The notes beneath the pieces are model-generated. The model ran no database searches. It had not been told where the DNA came from and was given only the letters and a program-made list of their open reading frames with translations. Positions 34,998 through 44,350 of a stretch of DNA of 64,000 bases are shown in pieces (position 1 is the stretch's first letter; every line of letters starts with the position of its first letter). The stretch is from Bacteroidota bacterium (GTDB lineage Bacteria > Bacteroidota > Bacteroidia > Cytophagales > Cyclobacteriaceae), in contig JAEZEH010000005.1 in assembly GCA_023417785.1 (NCBI GenBank), positions 27,680 to 91,679 on the forward strand, in the 5' to 3' direction. The position numbers and the translations under genes are program-made.

Positions 34998-35873
34998 TCA
35001 TCTAATGTCAGCTGGTTCAATATGTATCAGCACCTGCCCGAGCTCGGGAAGCTCGGAACACAACGTATCCTTGAGGTGGTGTGCGATGTCGTGGCCTTCC
35101 CTGACGGAAATAGTGGCGTCGACCTTGGCATGGAGGTCAACGTGATACCTCATACCGGATTTCCGCACGAAGCATTTCTCAGTCCCCTTCACCCCCGGCA
35201 CGCGGGATGAAATCGTACGTATCCTCGAAACCAGCTCCTCATACAGGTGTTCATCCATGATTTCACCCAACGCAGGACGAAATATCAGATAGCTATTATA
35301 AACGATTACTCCTGAAGCAAAAAGGGCGGCCCAGTCATCGGCGGACTCGTAGCCTTCTCCAAAAAATAACGCGACGGATATTCCTACGAAAGCAGCTACT
35401 GATGTGATTGCGTCGCTCCGGTGGTGCCACGCCTCAGCCCGAAGAGCAGAACTGTTGGTTTGTCGGCTTTTACGCATTACGAATCGGTAGGACAATTCTT
35501 TCCAGACCAGTATACCTGCCAGGACGATGAGTGTAAAAGGTTTAGGCAGTTCGTGTGGGGTTCGAATATTCTGAATACTCTGATAGGCAATCACCGCGGC
35601 AGATACAATGAGAAATCCTACTACCATGAACGTTACCAGCGGCTCAAGGCGACCATGTCCGTACGGGTGGTTATCATCTGCGGGGCGGCTTGATATTCTC
35701 AGTCCCAGCAAAACCAGACAAGACGAAAATATATCGGCCGTTGATTCAATGGCATCGGCAATGAGCGCATACGAATTCCCGAAAAAGCCCGCCAACCATT
35801 TTATCAGTGCCAGCGCCGTGTTTCCGGCAATACTGAAATAGGTCGTTTTTATGGCCGTCTTTTCATTGGACAT
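34998..35873 (-). CDS. Cation diffusion facilitator (CDF) metal exporter
   Basis: 291 residues. The CDF signature AGFFGNSYALIADAIESTADIFSS holds the metal-site Asp residues in helix 2, and HPYGHGRLEPL and AEAWHHRSDAITSVAAF (helix 5 site) are also family-typical. About six helices are followed by a cytoplasmic domain with metal-related residues (YHVDLHAKVD, EGHDIAHHLKD). These proteins export Zn2+, Fe2+ or Mn2+ by proton antiport; the metal here is not predictable. It is the upstream member of a possible pair with the tail-anchored protein. Confidence 0.92.
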   Translation of the reverse strand: MSNEKTAIKTTYFSIAGNTALALIKWLAGFFGNSYALIADAIESTADIFSSCLVLLGLRISSRPADDNHPYGHGRLEPLVTFMVVGFLIVSAAVIAYQSIQNIRTPHELPKPFTLIVLAGILVWKELSYRFVMRKSRQTNSSALRAEAWHHRSDAITSVAAFVGISVALFFGEGYESADDWAALFASGVIVYNSYLIFRPALGEIMDEHLYEELVSRIRTISSRVPGVKGTEKCFVRKSGMRYHVDLHAKVDATISVREGHDIAHHLKDTLCSELPELGQVLIHIEPADIR

Positions 35874-35952
35874 GTCGGGTAAAGTAAACTAAAATAGTTT
35901 AACAACTGGTACGGTTCTTCAAGTTAATCAATCAATGCATGCCCCGCGCAGA

Positions 35953-36981
35953 TCACTTCACACACCGGAATCCAATGTGCGATTGACCGCTGTCGAAAGC
36001 GGTGGCCTGACGGGCTGTAGGGCGGTAATTGGAACAGTAATCAGTTGCACAGAGATATGAGCCGCCTTTTGTAACATATTTCACAATACCGGGCTCGGCG
36101 CGATCAAATGACTTCGCGGGACCTTTTGGATTTACGGCTACACCGTGAGATGCCAGTTCCGCATAATAATCCGGGTGATAATAATCTGAAGTCCATTCCC
36201 ATACATTGCCAATGAGGTCATATAAACCATAACGATTTGGCGGGAATGATTTAACCGGGGCGGTTGCCATGAAACCATCTGACGCGAGATTGTTATTCGG
36301 AAAACTCCCCTGAAATACATTGGCGTTGAAGGAACCACCATTTGAAATATCACTCGCGAAGTTGAATGGACGGGCAGGTTCGCCTTCGCGGGAAGCGAGT
36401 TCCCATTCCGCTTCGGTCGGGAGACGCTTCTTCGCCCATTGACAGTACGTCAGGGCATCTTCGTAAGCAATGTGAACTACAGGGTGGTCCCAACGCGCTT
36501 CAATGTTACTCCCCCGCCCTTCGGGTTGTTTCCAATTCGCTTCCGGAGTCCATCGCCACCACTGGGCATAATTGTCAAGGCGTACCGGTCTGTCCGGTGA
36601 AAAAAACGTCAGTGATCCAGGAACGAGAACACTGTCAGGTGGCTTGGGGGTGCCTGGGGGAAGTTGCTTTTTCAACTCATTCCAGTCGGGTTTGCGCTCT
36701 GCCACAGTAACGTAACCTGTTGCATCTGCGAACGCAGCGAACTGAGCATTGGTGACTTCGCTTTGATCCATCCAGAATCCGTCAACGCGAACCATATGCG
36801 CAGGTCTCTCATGACTATATACATCACGGTCATCGGAACCCATCACAAATTCGCCGCCTTTGATCCAGACCATACCTTCAGGGGCTTCGCCACTTTCTTC
36901 TTTCACTTCGGCAACGGGTTCCTTTCCGCGGGTAGAACAGCCAATCGCAATAAAAAGAATAAACAGAAGGGATAGTCTCAT
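35953..36981 (-). CDS. Formylglycine-generating enzyme-type lipoprotein (SUMF1 family)
   Basis: 342 residues from the ATG at 36981; upstream residues in frame lack a signal. It starts with a lipoprotein signal (lipobox IGCS). The FGE fold is visible: EGMVWIKGGEFVMGSDD, WEWTSDYYHPDYY and GGSYLCATDYCSNYRPTARQ, ending SHIGFRCVK. The pair C-x4-C in the GGSYLC..C motif corresponds to the two catalytic cysteines (Cys336/341 in human FGE), so this is likely an active enzyme, not just a FGE-fold homologue. It converts the sulfatase active-site Cys to formylglycine; the sulfatase gene is immediately upstream with a 10-bp gap. Confidence 0.88.
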   Translation of the reverse strand: MRLSLLFILFIAIGCSTRGKEPVAEVKEESGEAPEGMVWIKGGEFVMGSDDRDVYSHERPAHMVRVDGFWMDQSEVTNAQFAAFADATGYVTVAERKPDWNELKKQLPPGTPKPPDSVLVPGSLTFFSPDRPVRLDNYAQWWRWTPEANWKQPEGRGSNIEARWDHPVVHIAYEDALTYCQWAKKRLPTEAEWELASREGEPARPFNFASDISNGGSFNANVFQGSFPNNNLASDGFMATAPVKSFPPNRYGLYDLIGNVWEWTSDYYHPDYYAELASHGVAVNPKGPAKSFDRAEPGIVKYVTKGGSYLCATDYCSNYRPTARQATAFDSGQSHIGFRCVK

Positions 36982-36991
36982 AATTTCATTA

Positions 36992-38581
36992 CTAGTACAC
37001 GCCAAGATTTCTGTGGTCATTGCCACGTTTCCGTACAGTCCGTTTGAGCGGTATCTGCATGCCATCTGTGTCTTCAAGCCAATCGTATATTTCGCTGCTC
37101 AATTGCTGAACCATTTCCTGATGGTCGGGACTTCCAATCAGGTTGTTCATTTCATGGGGATCCGCCTGCAGATCGTAAAACTCATTTGTATCCCAAACGC
37201 CATGATAACGGATAAGCTTATAGCGATCCGTTCGGACACCGTGCATGGTTGGTGTCTGCGGAAAGTCGTACTCCCAATAGTATTCATAAAAAATCCTGTC
37301 GCGCCATTGTACTTCTTCCCCCTTAAGCAACGGAATGAGTGAGCGCCCATGCATGTGTTCGGGTTTTGCGATACCGGCAACTTCAAGAATCGTGGGCGCT
37401 ATGTCGATATTCTGTACCATTGGTTCCAGTACTTTGTTCCCGGCGAAGATCTCGGGGCACCGGACCAGCAACGGGACTTTGACGGACTCTTCATAGAAAT
37501 GCCGCTTATCAATAAGACCATGTTCACCGAAGGAGAAGCCGTTATCGCCCATGTAGACAATAAGCGTTGACTCGAGAAGTCCGTTATTGCCAAGATACTC
37601 AAGGACGCGTCCGACACTTTCGTCGACGGCAAGTAATGTTTCACAATAGCGACGATAAAACTCTTCGAAATTCATCTGTCCGTTGTACATGTAATCGACC
37701 CCGTGCCAGCTTTCGCGTTGCATCTTCTGCCAGTCCGGGGTTCGCCCTTTTCCGTAGTAGTCATCACCACCCCAGGGTTTTTCACTGTCAGCCTCCATTT
37801 TTCCGGAGGGGGTCATACGTTTTCCCTTTACCTGTACATCTGATGTATTGAATGAGGGTGGCAGAATGAGTTCCTCGTTTTCATACTTACCCATATGCCG
37901 CTTCGCCGGATAGAATTCGGCATGAACTGCCTTGTGCGAGAGGTACACAAAAAATGGCTTCTCCATATCATGTTTGCCGAGCCAGTCGATAGCATGATCG
38001 GTGAGCAGATCAGTGATGTAAGTTGAATCCTTATACTCGGTTCGCTGCCCATTGATATTGAGAGTAGGATTGTAGTACACTCCTTGTCCACGGAAGCTCT
38101 CCCAGTGCGTGAAACCAGGACGTGGTTCATCACTATCGTGGCCCATGTGCCATTTACCAAAAAAGGCGGTTTCGTATCCGGCCTTTTGAAGATACTGCGG
38201 GAAGAACACCAGATCGTCAGGGACCGGCGCGCTGTTATCTACCACGGTATGGGTATGCGAAAACAGGCCAGTGAGAATCGAAGCACGACTTGGCGAGCAT
38301 AGCGACGTGGTGACGAATGCGTTTCTGAACCAGGCCCCCTCTCTGGCGAGGCGGTCCATGTTTGGCGTCCTGAGCCAGGGTACCTTACCAGTGAAGCCCA
38401 TGAAGTCGAAGCGATGATCATCTGTGAGGATAAATATCACATTCCGCGGTTTGGTGTTTCCGATGGTCTGGAACGTTATTTCGCCATCGTCCGCGCCCGA
38501 ATCACTTTTCCTCCCGTCACAGGCCGCCAGTGCGACGACCACGAGCATAAGGAGCGCGATTATTGTGTTTCCGTGAAACAT
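36992..38581 (-). CDS. Type I sulfatase lipoprotein
   Basis: 529 residues from the ATG at 38581, which begins a lipoprotein signal (lipobox LAAC). The N-terminal metal site is RNVIFILTDDHRFDFMGF; the formylglycine motif is LCSPSRASILTG (C-x-P-S-R), with GKWHMG following. The late region VYMGDNGFSFGEHGL carries further metal ligands. It is an arylsulfatase-superfamily (S1) enzyme, probably removing sulfate esters from an exported glycan in the periplasm or on the surface. The Cys must be converted to formylglycine, and the required FGE is encoded just downstream. Confidence 0.92.
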   Translation of the reverse strand: MFHGNTIIALLMLVVVALAACDGRKSDSGADDGEITFQTIGNTKPRNVIFILTDDHRFDFMGFTGKVPWLRTPNMDRLAREGAWFRNAFVTTSLCSPSRASILTGLFSHTHTVVDNSAPVPDDLVFFPQYLQKAGYETAFFGKWHMGHDSDEPRPGFTHWESFRGQGVYYNPTLNINGQRTEYKDSTYITDLLTDHAIDWLGKHDMEKPFFVYLSHKAVHAEFYPAKRHMGKYENEELILPPSFNTSDVQVKGKRMTPSGKMEADSEKPWGGDDYYGKGRTPDWQKMQRESWHGVDYMYNGQMNFEEFYRRYCETLLAVDESVGRVLEYLGNNGLLESTLIVYMGDNGFSFGEHGLIDKRHFYEESVKVPLLVRCPEIFAGNKVLEPMVQNIDIAPTILEVAGIAKPEHMHGRSLIPLLKGEEVQWRDRIFYEYYWEYDFPQTPTMHGVRTDRYKLIRYHGVWDTNEFYDLQADPHEMNNLIGSPDHQEMVQQLSSEIYDWLEDTDGMQIPLKRTVRKRGNDHRNLGVY

Positions 38582-38718
38582 GTTAGTGTCTGTTTTTTCT
38601 GAATAATCGCTTCCGTGCAGCAGGAACCGGTTCACTATAGAAACAAGGTTTTAATATCTGCAAAATGTATAAGTTTTCATGTGGAATTAAAAGGCCGAGT
38701 CTGTTGATGTTAACCGTG

Positions 38719-39762
38719 CTATTTGAAATCTCCCTTGCGAATCCACTCTTCGATCAGTGCAACACCTTCAGCGTGTACCTGTTCCCTGCCGATTTCGGGC
38801 ATGGCAATCGCCGGATCATTCGTTTTCATCCGAAATACCAGAATACTTTGATCAGGCTTCCCTGGTACAATATCGTATTTTAACTTGCCTGCCCCACGCC
38901 CGGCAGCCACGGGCGTTTTGTTCACGCCAAGGTGAATGGAGCTGGTCTCAAAGAAATCGAGGAATAATCCCGAAGTATTCGCTGGTCCCGTAGCGGAATG
39001 GCAATGGCCACAGTTTGCATCCAGATACGCACGAGCCCGCTGATCAAGCGACCCCGTATCAGGATCATCCCACACAGGCAATGCCGGCACGGTGGAGAGA
39101 TCTGGCAGTCCGTGCAGTAGTTCATGTTTCGTCCAGTATTCAAGTTGATTTCGCCGGCCTTCGGGGTAAGGATATTCACCGTTCAGTTGGCGCGCCGTAA
39201 GTCCGACAGGTAAGAGCTTATCGTTTCGGATATGGCAGCCTTTGCATTGATTTTTATTGGGAACTGCATAGGTAATCTCCCTTTGCTTACCGTTACCGGC
39301 AATGTATCGAACCGTTTTTGTCTCCCCCGCCGGATCATAGAACGCTTCTGTCTGTTCATCGTTCCAGATGTACGGCCAGGCGTCCCAACCCCCGGGCTGG
39401 TGGACCAGGAGTCGGGTTTCAATAATGCGACGAGGTCCGTTCGCGGTGCGAAAGTCCAGCGGATAGAAGAAATTCTTTATCAGGATGGTACCTACCGGAA
39501 ACTCAAAAGCGGTCGAATCCCGGAAGCTGGCTTTACCATCAGGGGGGAGTTTCATAAACCGGAGTTTCTCGCTGTAGTTGCTGAACAAAGGTGTGTTGAC
39601 TGCGTATGGAATGACTTCGCCGGAGGGTTTCAGTTCAGCTATGTCACCAATGAAAAACTGGTATTCCGATAACATGTCGTGACGTTCAATCGGTTTGTCG
39701 ATAACTGAGTCGGAAGCTGTCGAAATAAATAGCACTGAACATAAGATCAGGGCCGATCTCAT
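38719..39762 (-). CDS. SO2930-family diheme c-type cytochrome
   Basis: 347 residues. N-terminal hydrophobic segment; two CxxCH haem-binding motifs, NQCKGCHIRND and ANCGHCHSATGP, the second in a cytochrome-c-like domain. Flanking sequences (NTPLFSNYSEKLRFMKLPPDG, FYPLDFRTANGPRRIIETRLLVHQPGGWDAWPYIWND) fit the family also called TIGR03806. It is predicted to be periplasmic. The start codon overlaps the stop of the upstream beta-helix gene by 4 bp (ATGA), the same pairing known from other genomes. The partner reaction is not known. Confidence 0.85.
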   Translation of the reverse strand: MRSALILCSVLFISTASDSVIDKPIERHDMLSEYQFFIGDIAELKPSGEVIPYAVNTPLFSNYSEKLRFMKLPPDGKASFRDSTAFEFPVGTILIKNFFYPLDFRTANGPRRIIETRLLVHQPGGWDAWPYIWNDEQTEAFYDPAGETKTVRYIAGNGKQREITYAVPNKNQCKGCHIRNDKLLPVGLTARQLNGEYPYPEGRRNQLEYWTKHELLHGLPDLSTVPALPVWDDPDTGSLDQRARAYLDANCGHCHSATGPANTSGLFLDFFETSSIHLGVNKTPVAAGRGAGKLKYDIVPGKPDQSILVFRMKTNDPAIAMPEIGREQVHAEGVALIEEWIRKGDFK

Positions 39763-40949
39763 AGCTTTGATATTTTGAGTTCGACAGGATCAAGGACATT
39801 GCCTTCACACGAAAACGGCGTAATGTCACGGGATCTATTTTTGAAATTGTTCCCTGCATCAATATTGACAAACGTGGCGTTGGTGTTATTACTAAAACAA
39901 ATCTTCCGGTTTTTCATCGTCTCGTCTTCAATACCGTCGTAAACGATATGTGGGACGTCCTTTCCAAAACGTAATTTAAACCGAAACATCTTGCCCATCC
40001 TGCCTTTCCCTGTGGCCCGGACCCGGGGACGTTCAAAGTAATTATCATGAAAGTAGATACTATGGGGGAATGGTTTGTAATCCTTATCCTTGATCGGGTT
40101 CTCGGTAATGTAATAACTTACAATGGCGGATCCGGCGGTGATGTTATTAATGATCTTATTCCTGAATATTTCGACGTTTCGCGTAGCTAATATCATCACG
40201 CCGGTTCCCAGCGGAACTTTTCCGACAATGTTTCCCTTCGGTGCGAAATTGCGGTGATTATTATCACGGATGATATTGTCAAAAACGCGCACGTAACCGC
40301 CCTCTTTTTGAATCAGGTCGGGCAAGTCAAAAATCAGAATGCCGCCGGTATTATTGTACGCTTCATTCTGATAGACGTCAGCGTAAAGAGAGTTTTCTAT
40401 TTCAATTCCTGCCACATTTTCGTAGGCCTCCGAGTTCCTTACGATAATGTACTTCGATTGTCCGACATAAATTCCCGCATCACTGGCACCATAAGCGACG
40501 CAGTTTTCAATAAGGACTTGTGAACATTGCACAGGATAAAATCCATAACCTCCGTTCTCTTCCTTAGCTCCGCCCGTCCAGCCCACCACCACATTTCGAA
40601 ACACAATGCCATCGACCTGCTGCACTTTTATCCCATCGCCCTTTGCATCGTGGATCGTCATGTCTTCAATGGTGATATTCGATCCGTCTGTGATCTTCAG
40701 CCCTTCAGCACCCGTAACCTGACCTTTAAAACTCAGAATTGTCTTTTCGGGACCAGCCCCCCTGATGACTACATTGGATTTTCCGTCCATCGACAGACTT
40801 CCGTCAAATGAAAAATGTCCTTCGGGGAAAACAATCATGTCTCCATCGGCCACATCGATAAGCATGGTCTGGAATTTCTTCTGAATGTCCTTCTGGGCAT
40901 GTGCCAGGAACATCGAAACTAAAAGAGGAATTATCAGGATTCTTTTCAT
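39759..40949 (-). CDS. Parallel beta-helix protein (SO2931/TIGR03805 type)
   Basis: 396 residues from the ATG at 40949 (a GTG one codon upstream is less likely). Signal peptide (MKRILIIPLLVSMFLAHAQ) and a long beta-helix with pectate-lyase-like steps: VIRGAGPEKTILSFKGQ, GIKVQQVDGIVFRNVVVGW, SQVLIENCVAYGASDAGIYVGQSKYIIVRNSEAYENVAGIEIENS. These proteins are found beside SO2930-type cytochromes, as here (4-bp overlap). A polysaccharide-binding or -cleaving role is plausible given the fold and surroundings, but no catalytic residues are recognised. Confidence 0.85.
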   Translation of the reverse strand: MKRILIIPLLVSMFLAHAQKDIQKKFQTMLIDVADGDMIVFPEGHFSFDGSLSMDGKSNVVIRGAGPEKTILSFKGQVTGAEGLKITDGSNITIEDMTIHDAKGDGIKVQQVDGIVFRNVVVGWTGGAKEENGGYGFYPVQCSQVLIENCVAYGASDAGIYVGQSKYIIVRNSEAYENVAGIEIENSLYADVYQNEAYNNTGGILIFDLPDLIQKEGGYVRVFDNIIRDNNHRNFAPKGNIVGKVPLGTGVMILATRNVEIFRNKIINNITAGSAIVSYYITENPIKDKDYKPFPHSIYFHDNYFERPRVRATGKGRMGKMFRFKLRFGKDVPHIVYDGIEDETMKNRKICFSNNTNATFVNIDAGNNFKNRSRDITPFSCEGNVLDPVELKISKL

Positions 40950-41259
40950 CACAGCAGAATTGACCGAAACCCGCGGAAATACTAATATAAAAAAATCGGA
41001 CGTTACTTTTGTGTTGACACTGTCGCCGGCCAGAAATAAACGGCATTCACCCCATGACAGTACAGTTAAGCAAAACCCGTAGTTTGCATCGGACGGAGGG
41101 CACAGACTGAATTCTTGTTCCGTATCAAAAGAAAAACATTCTAACTTACGAGAACAGGGAACGCGAAACCAATTAAAGACGGGGTTTCGGATTGAATTAA
41201 TATTTTACATCAACCCGAAATGAAATTATTAACTTCAAAAACAAAATAATGACAGGCCT
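40950..41259. other. 310-bp divergent intergenic region
   Basis: The gap separates the beta-helix/cytochrome gene group (minus) from the GH140-like gene (plus) and should hold both promoters. TACTTTTG at 41004-41011 fits the Bacteroidetes -7 motif on the plus strand, but no TTTG lies about 20 bp upstream and it is some 250 bp from the gene. Nothing else is seen. Confidence 0.4.
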
Positions 41260-42639
41260 ATGGTACCGCGAACCGCGATATTGATCATGTTTCTTTTTTG
41301 CTTTTCAATGGCATCCGCACAGCTAAGCGTTTCTGACAACCAGCGTTACCTTCAAACCGCGGATGGAAAACCCTTCTTCTGGCTCGGCGACACTGCCTGG
41401 GAGTTGTTCCATCGGTTAAACCGGGAGGAAGCCGAAAAATATCTGCGGAATCGCGCCGACAAAGGATTCACCGTTATTCAGGCTGTCGCGCTGGCCGAAC
41501 TTGACGGGCTCAATGAACCAAATGCTTATGGTGAGATCCCGCTTGAAGGAAACGATCCCGGCAAACCGCGTGAGGCTTATTTTCAGCACGTAGACTTTAT
41601 CATCGACAAAGCGCACCAGTTCGGGCTTTATATCGGGCTTCTGCCCACGTGGGGTGACAAGGTTTTTAAAGATCGTTGGGGTAAGGGGCCGGAAATCTTT
41701 AATCCCGACAATGCACGTACCTATGGCAAATGGCTGGGAAACCGGTATAAGGATCGCAAGAATATTATATGGATCATTGGCGGAGACAGGAACCCACGCA
41801 ACGACAACGACGTAGCTATCTGGCGAGCTATGGCCGAAGGAGTTGTCGAAGGCGTCGGCGGCCTCGATAAGGCGTTGATGACTTTTCACCCCCAGCCCAC
41901 CAACCTGGAGGATGGCGGTTCTGCAAAGTGGTTTCACAACGATGAATGGCTTGATTTTAATATGTTTCAGACCGGACATTGTCGCGAAAACAATGTTTGG
42001 GATCGCATTCAGGTAGCTTACAATCTCAAGCCGGTAAAGCCTGTGCTCGACGGGGAACCCCTTTACGAAGACCATCCGGTATGTTTCAACGCGAATGATC
42101 TCGGTACTTCAAGCGCATATGATATTCGCAAACACGCCTATCTTGATGTATTCGCCGGAGCTTTCGGGCACACATACGGGTGTCACGACATCTGGCAAAT
42201 GTATGCGCCGCATCGCACTCCCGTAAATGGCCCGCACTATCCCTGGTATGTTGCGCTTGACCTGCCCGGCGCATCTCAGTTGAAACACCTCCGTAATTTA
42301 ATCGAGTCGCGACCAATGTTTGACCGTGTTCCGGATCAATCGCTGATAAATGACGCGCGGGGAAACAACGATCGCGTCCAGGCCACCCGTGGCAAAGACT
42401 ACGTGTTTGTGTACTCTGCACAAGGGCAGCCTTTCAAGGTGAATACAACTAAGATCACCGGGAAGGACCTCGCCGCCACGTGGTATAATCCCAGAAATGG
42501 TGACACGAAAGAAGCGGGGCGTTTTCCCAACAAAGGTCAGCGTGAATTCACCCCACCCGATTCCGGCTACGGCCATGACTGGGTGCTCATTATTGACGAC
42601 TTGGTAAAAAAATATCCTGCTCCCGGAGCGAATGATTAA
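41260..42639 (+). CDS. GH140-like apiosidase (DUF4038 type)
   Basis: 459 residues, with a signal peptide (MFLFCFSMASAQ). A TIM-barrel glycosidase: YLQTADGKPFFWLGDTAWELFHRLNREEAEKYLRNRADKGF is the conserved N-terminus of the DUF4038/GH140 group. Acidic residues in IWIIGGDRNPRND and VLDGEPLYED are candidates for the catalytic pair. GH140 enzymes are endo-apiosidases that cut rhamnose-apiose-linked side chains of rhamnogalacturonan II. It overlaps the downstream gene by 8 bp, a gene of apiose-metabolism type, which supports the assignment. Location is periplasmic or outer membrane by signal peptide. Confidence 0.82.
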   Translation: MVPRTAILIMFLFCFSMASAQLSVSDNQRYLQTADGKPFFWLGDTAWELFHRLNREEAEKYLRNRADKGFTVIQAVALAELDGLNEPNAYGEIPLEGNDPGKPREAYFQHVDFIIDKAHQFGLYIGLLPTWGDKVFKDRWGKGPEIFNPDNARTYGKWLGNRYKDRKNIIWIIGGDRNPRNDNDVAIWRAMAEGVVEGVGGLDKALMTFHPQPTNLEDGGSAKWFHNDEWLDFNMFQTGHCRENNVWDRIQVAYNLKPVKPVLDGEPLYEDHPVCFNANDLGTSSAYDIRKHAYLDVFAGAFGHTYGCHDIWQMYAPHRTPVNGPHYPWYVALDLPGASQLKHLRNLIESRPMFDRVPDQSLINDARGNNDRVQATRGKDYVFVYSAQGQPFKVNTTKITGKDLAATWYNPRNGDTKEAGRFPNKGQREFTPPDSGYGHDWVLIIDDLVKKYPAPGAND

Positions 42640-44347
42640 TGTATATAATTTGAATATGGAATTGACCTGCGGACCTTTCACACTCTTGTATCAGAATGGA
42701 TTTATCCGATCTGTGAAGTATGGCGACCTTGAAATTCTGCGAATGATCTATTTCGCCTTACGGGATGAGAACTGGGGCACCATTCCGCTCAGAGTATTCG
42801 ACGAAAATATAAAAAGAACGAAAAATGGTTTCTCGATCCGATGTAGTGCGGTGAGCAACCGCGAGGGTGAGCAACTGGTTCGCTGGCATGTAGCCATTGA
42901 CGGTAGTGAGAATGGATCAATTGTTTATGCGATTGAGGGGGAAGTACTGGCCGATATCAAAAAGAACCGAGCCGGATTTTGTGTCTTGCATCCATTGAAG
43001 GAAACTATCGACCAACCAGTTATCCTTACCCATCCTGATGGAAACCGAAGTGAGGGAATATTTCCGCGTTACATTGCCCCCGAGGACCCCTTCAAGGAAA
43101 TCACTGAGATGAAGTGGCGTATCGATGGGAACTGGTTTAATCTGCAATTTGACGGAGATATTTTTGAGACCGAAGACCAGCGCAATTGGAGCGATGCATC
43201 ATTCAAAACATTTTGCACCCCACTCCGTCTGCCATTTCCGGTTCAGATGAAGAAAGGTGACCGCATTTCGCAACGCATATCCTTTTCGGTTGATAGTCCG
43301 CTTTCGTACAAGGCGACGGAAAATCAGATTCGAATTTCAAGCACTGACACCATTCGGAAGCTGCCAGAGATTGGCATTGGCTCCTCTCCTTCAGAAGAGT
43401 TCACTGAGAAAATATTCACCGTATTCATGGGTCTTCGGCTCGGACATTATCGCATTGATGTAGACTTAAGTAACATTGAGTGGGAAGACATCTTCAATAA
43501 TGACGTAATGATTGGACAGCGTCTGGAATTACCATTTGAAATTGTCATTCATCTTCCACAAGATCCCAGGGACGAACTCGACCGGTTTGTCAACCTTCAT
43601 CGAGAAGAACGAATCCCGGCGAAGAAGGTCACGTTACTAAGCAAGGGTGAACTTACTACCCGGGAACACCACACCTCATTTATTCATTTGCTTCGCGATC
43701 TGTTTCCGGGCACCCAGATCGGCATCGGCACGGATTTCAACTTTACGGAGTTGAACCGACACCGAATGGATAAGGATGGTGCAGATTATGTTACTTTCGC
43801 TCTCGACCCTCAGGAACACGCCACCGACGATTTTACGATCATTGAAAACACGGAAGCTCAATACTATGGGGTAATAAGCGCTTTTCAGTTATACAATATT
43901 CCTGTGCATGTGTCACCGGTGCTTCTGAAGCGGAAGTACAATCCATATGCAACTGATCCGGCAGCACTCATTGTACCCGAAGAAGATCGGAATGATGAAA
44001 GACAACAAACACAATTTTGCGCACTGTGGACACTTGGGAGCCTCAAAGCGCTGGCCAGCTCCAAAGCGGAAGCGGTTACTTACTTCCAGGCCGTTGGGCC
44101 TAATGGAATAGTATCTGCGGAGGGAGAATCCTTTCCGGTTTATGACGTTTTTAAAATGCTCGCGGACGAAAACTTCAGTTTTTTCTTCGAAACCGTTTCG
44201 TCATCGCCGTTGAAGGTCGATGGTCTATGCCATGAAGACGGACATGTGTTGATCTGGAATTACACGAACAGCAATCAAAACGTTTTCATTGAACCGTTGA
44301 ACCGCGCCTTGACACTGACCCCCTATGCGATTGACGTCGTAAGATAG
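42632..44347 (+). CDS. Probable D-apionate lactonase (ApnL-like)
   Basis: 571 residues with no signal peptide, so cytoplasmic. The N-terminus CGPFTLLYQNGFIRSVKYGDLEILRMIYFALRDENWGTI matches my recollection of the ApnL family (N-terminal domain followed by a TIM-barrel middle and C-terminal domain), and the middle has GTQIGIGTDFNFTELNRHRM. ApnL opens D-apionolactone, a step in D-apiose catabolism after oxidation of D-apiose. The 8-bp overlap with the GH140-like apiosidase gene strongly supports linkage to apiose. The alternative is an uncharacterised sugar-binding or glycosidase-like protein. Confidence 0.6.
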   Translation: MINVYNLNMELTCGPFTLLYQNGFIRSVKYGDLEILRMIYFALRDENWGTIPLRVFDENIKRTKNGFSIRCSAVSNREGEQLVRWHVAIDGSENGSIVYAIEGEVLADIKKNRAGFCVLHPLKETIDQPVILTHPDGNRSEGIFPRYIAPEDPFKEITEMKWRIDGNWFNLQFDGDIFETEDQRNWSDASFKTFCTPLRLPFPVQMKKGDRISQRISFSVDSPLSYKATENQIRISSTDTIRKLPEIGIGSSPSEEFTEKIFTVFMGLRLGHYRIDVDLSNIEWEDIFNNDVMIGQRLELPFEIVIHLPQDPRDELDRFVNLHREERIPAKKVTLLSKGELTTREHHTSFIHLLRDLFPGTQIGIGTDFNFTELNRHRMDKDGADYVTFALDPQEHATDDFTIIENTEAQYYGVISAFQLYNIPVHVSPVLLKRKYNPYATDPAALIVPEEDRNDERQQTQFCALWTLGSLKALASSKAEAVTYFQAVGPNGIVSAEGESFPVYDVFKMLADENFSFFFETVSSSPLKVDGLCHEDGHVLIWNYTNSNQNVFIEPLNRALTLTPYAIDVVR

Positions 44348-44350
44348 ATG

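Noticed and set aside
41416..42075. 219-codon antisense frame opposite the GH140-like gene
   Set aside because: Shadow of a clear glycoside hydrolase.
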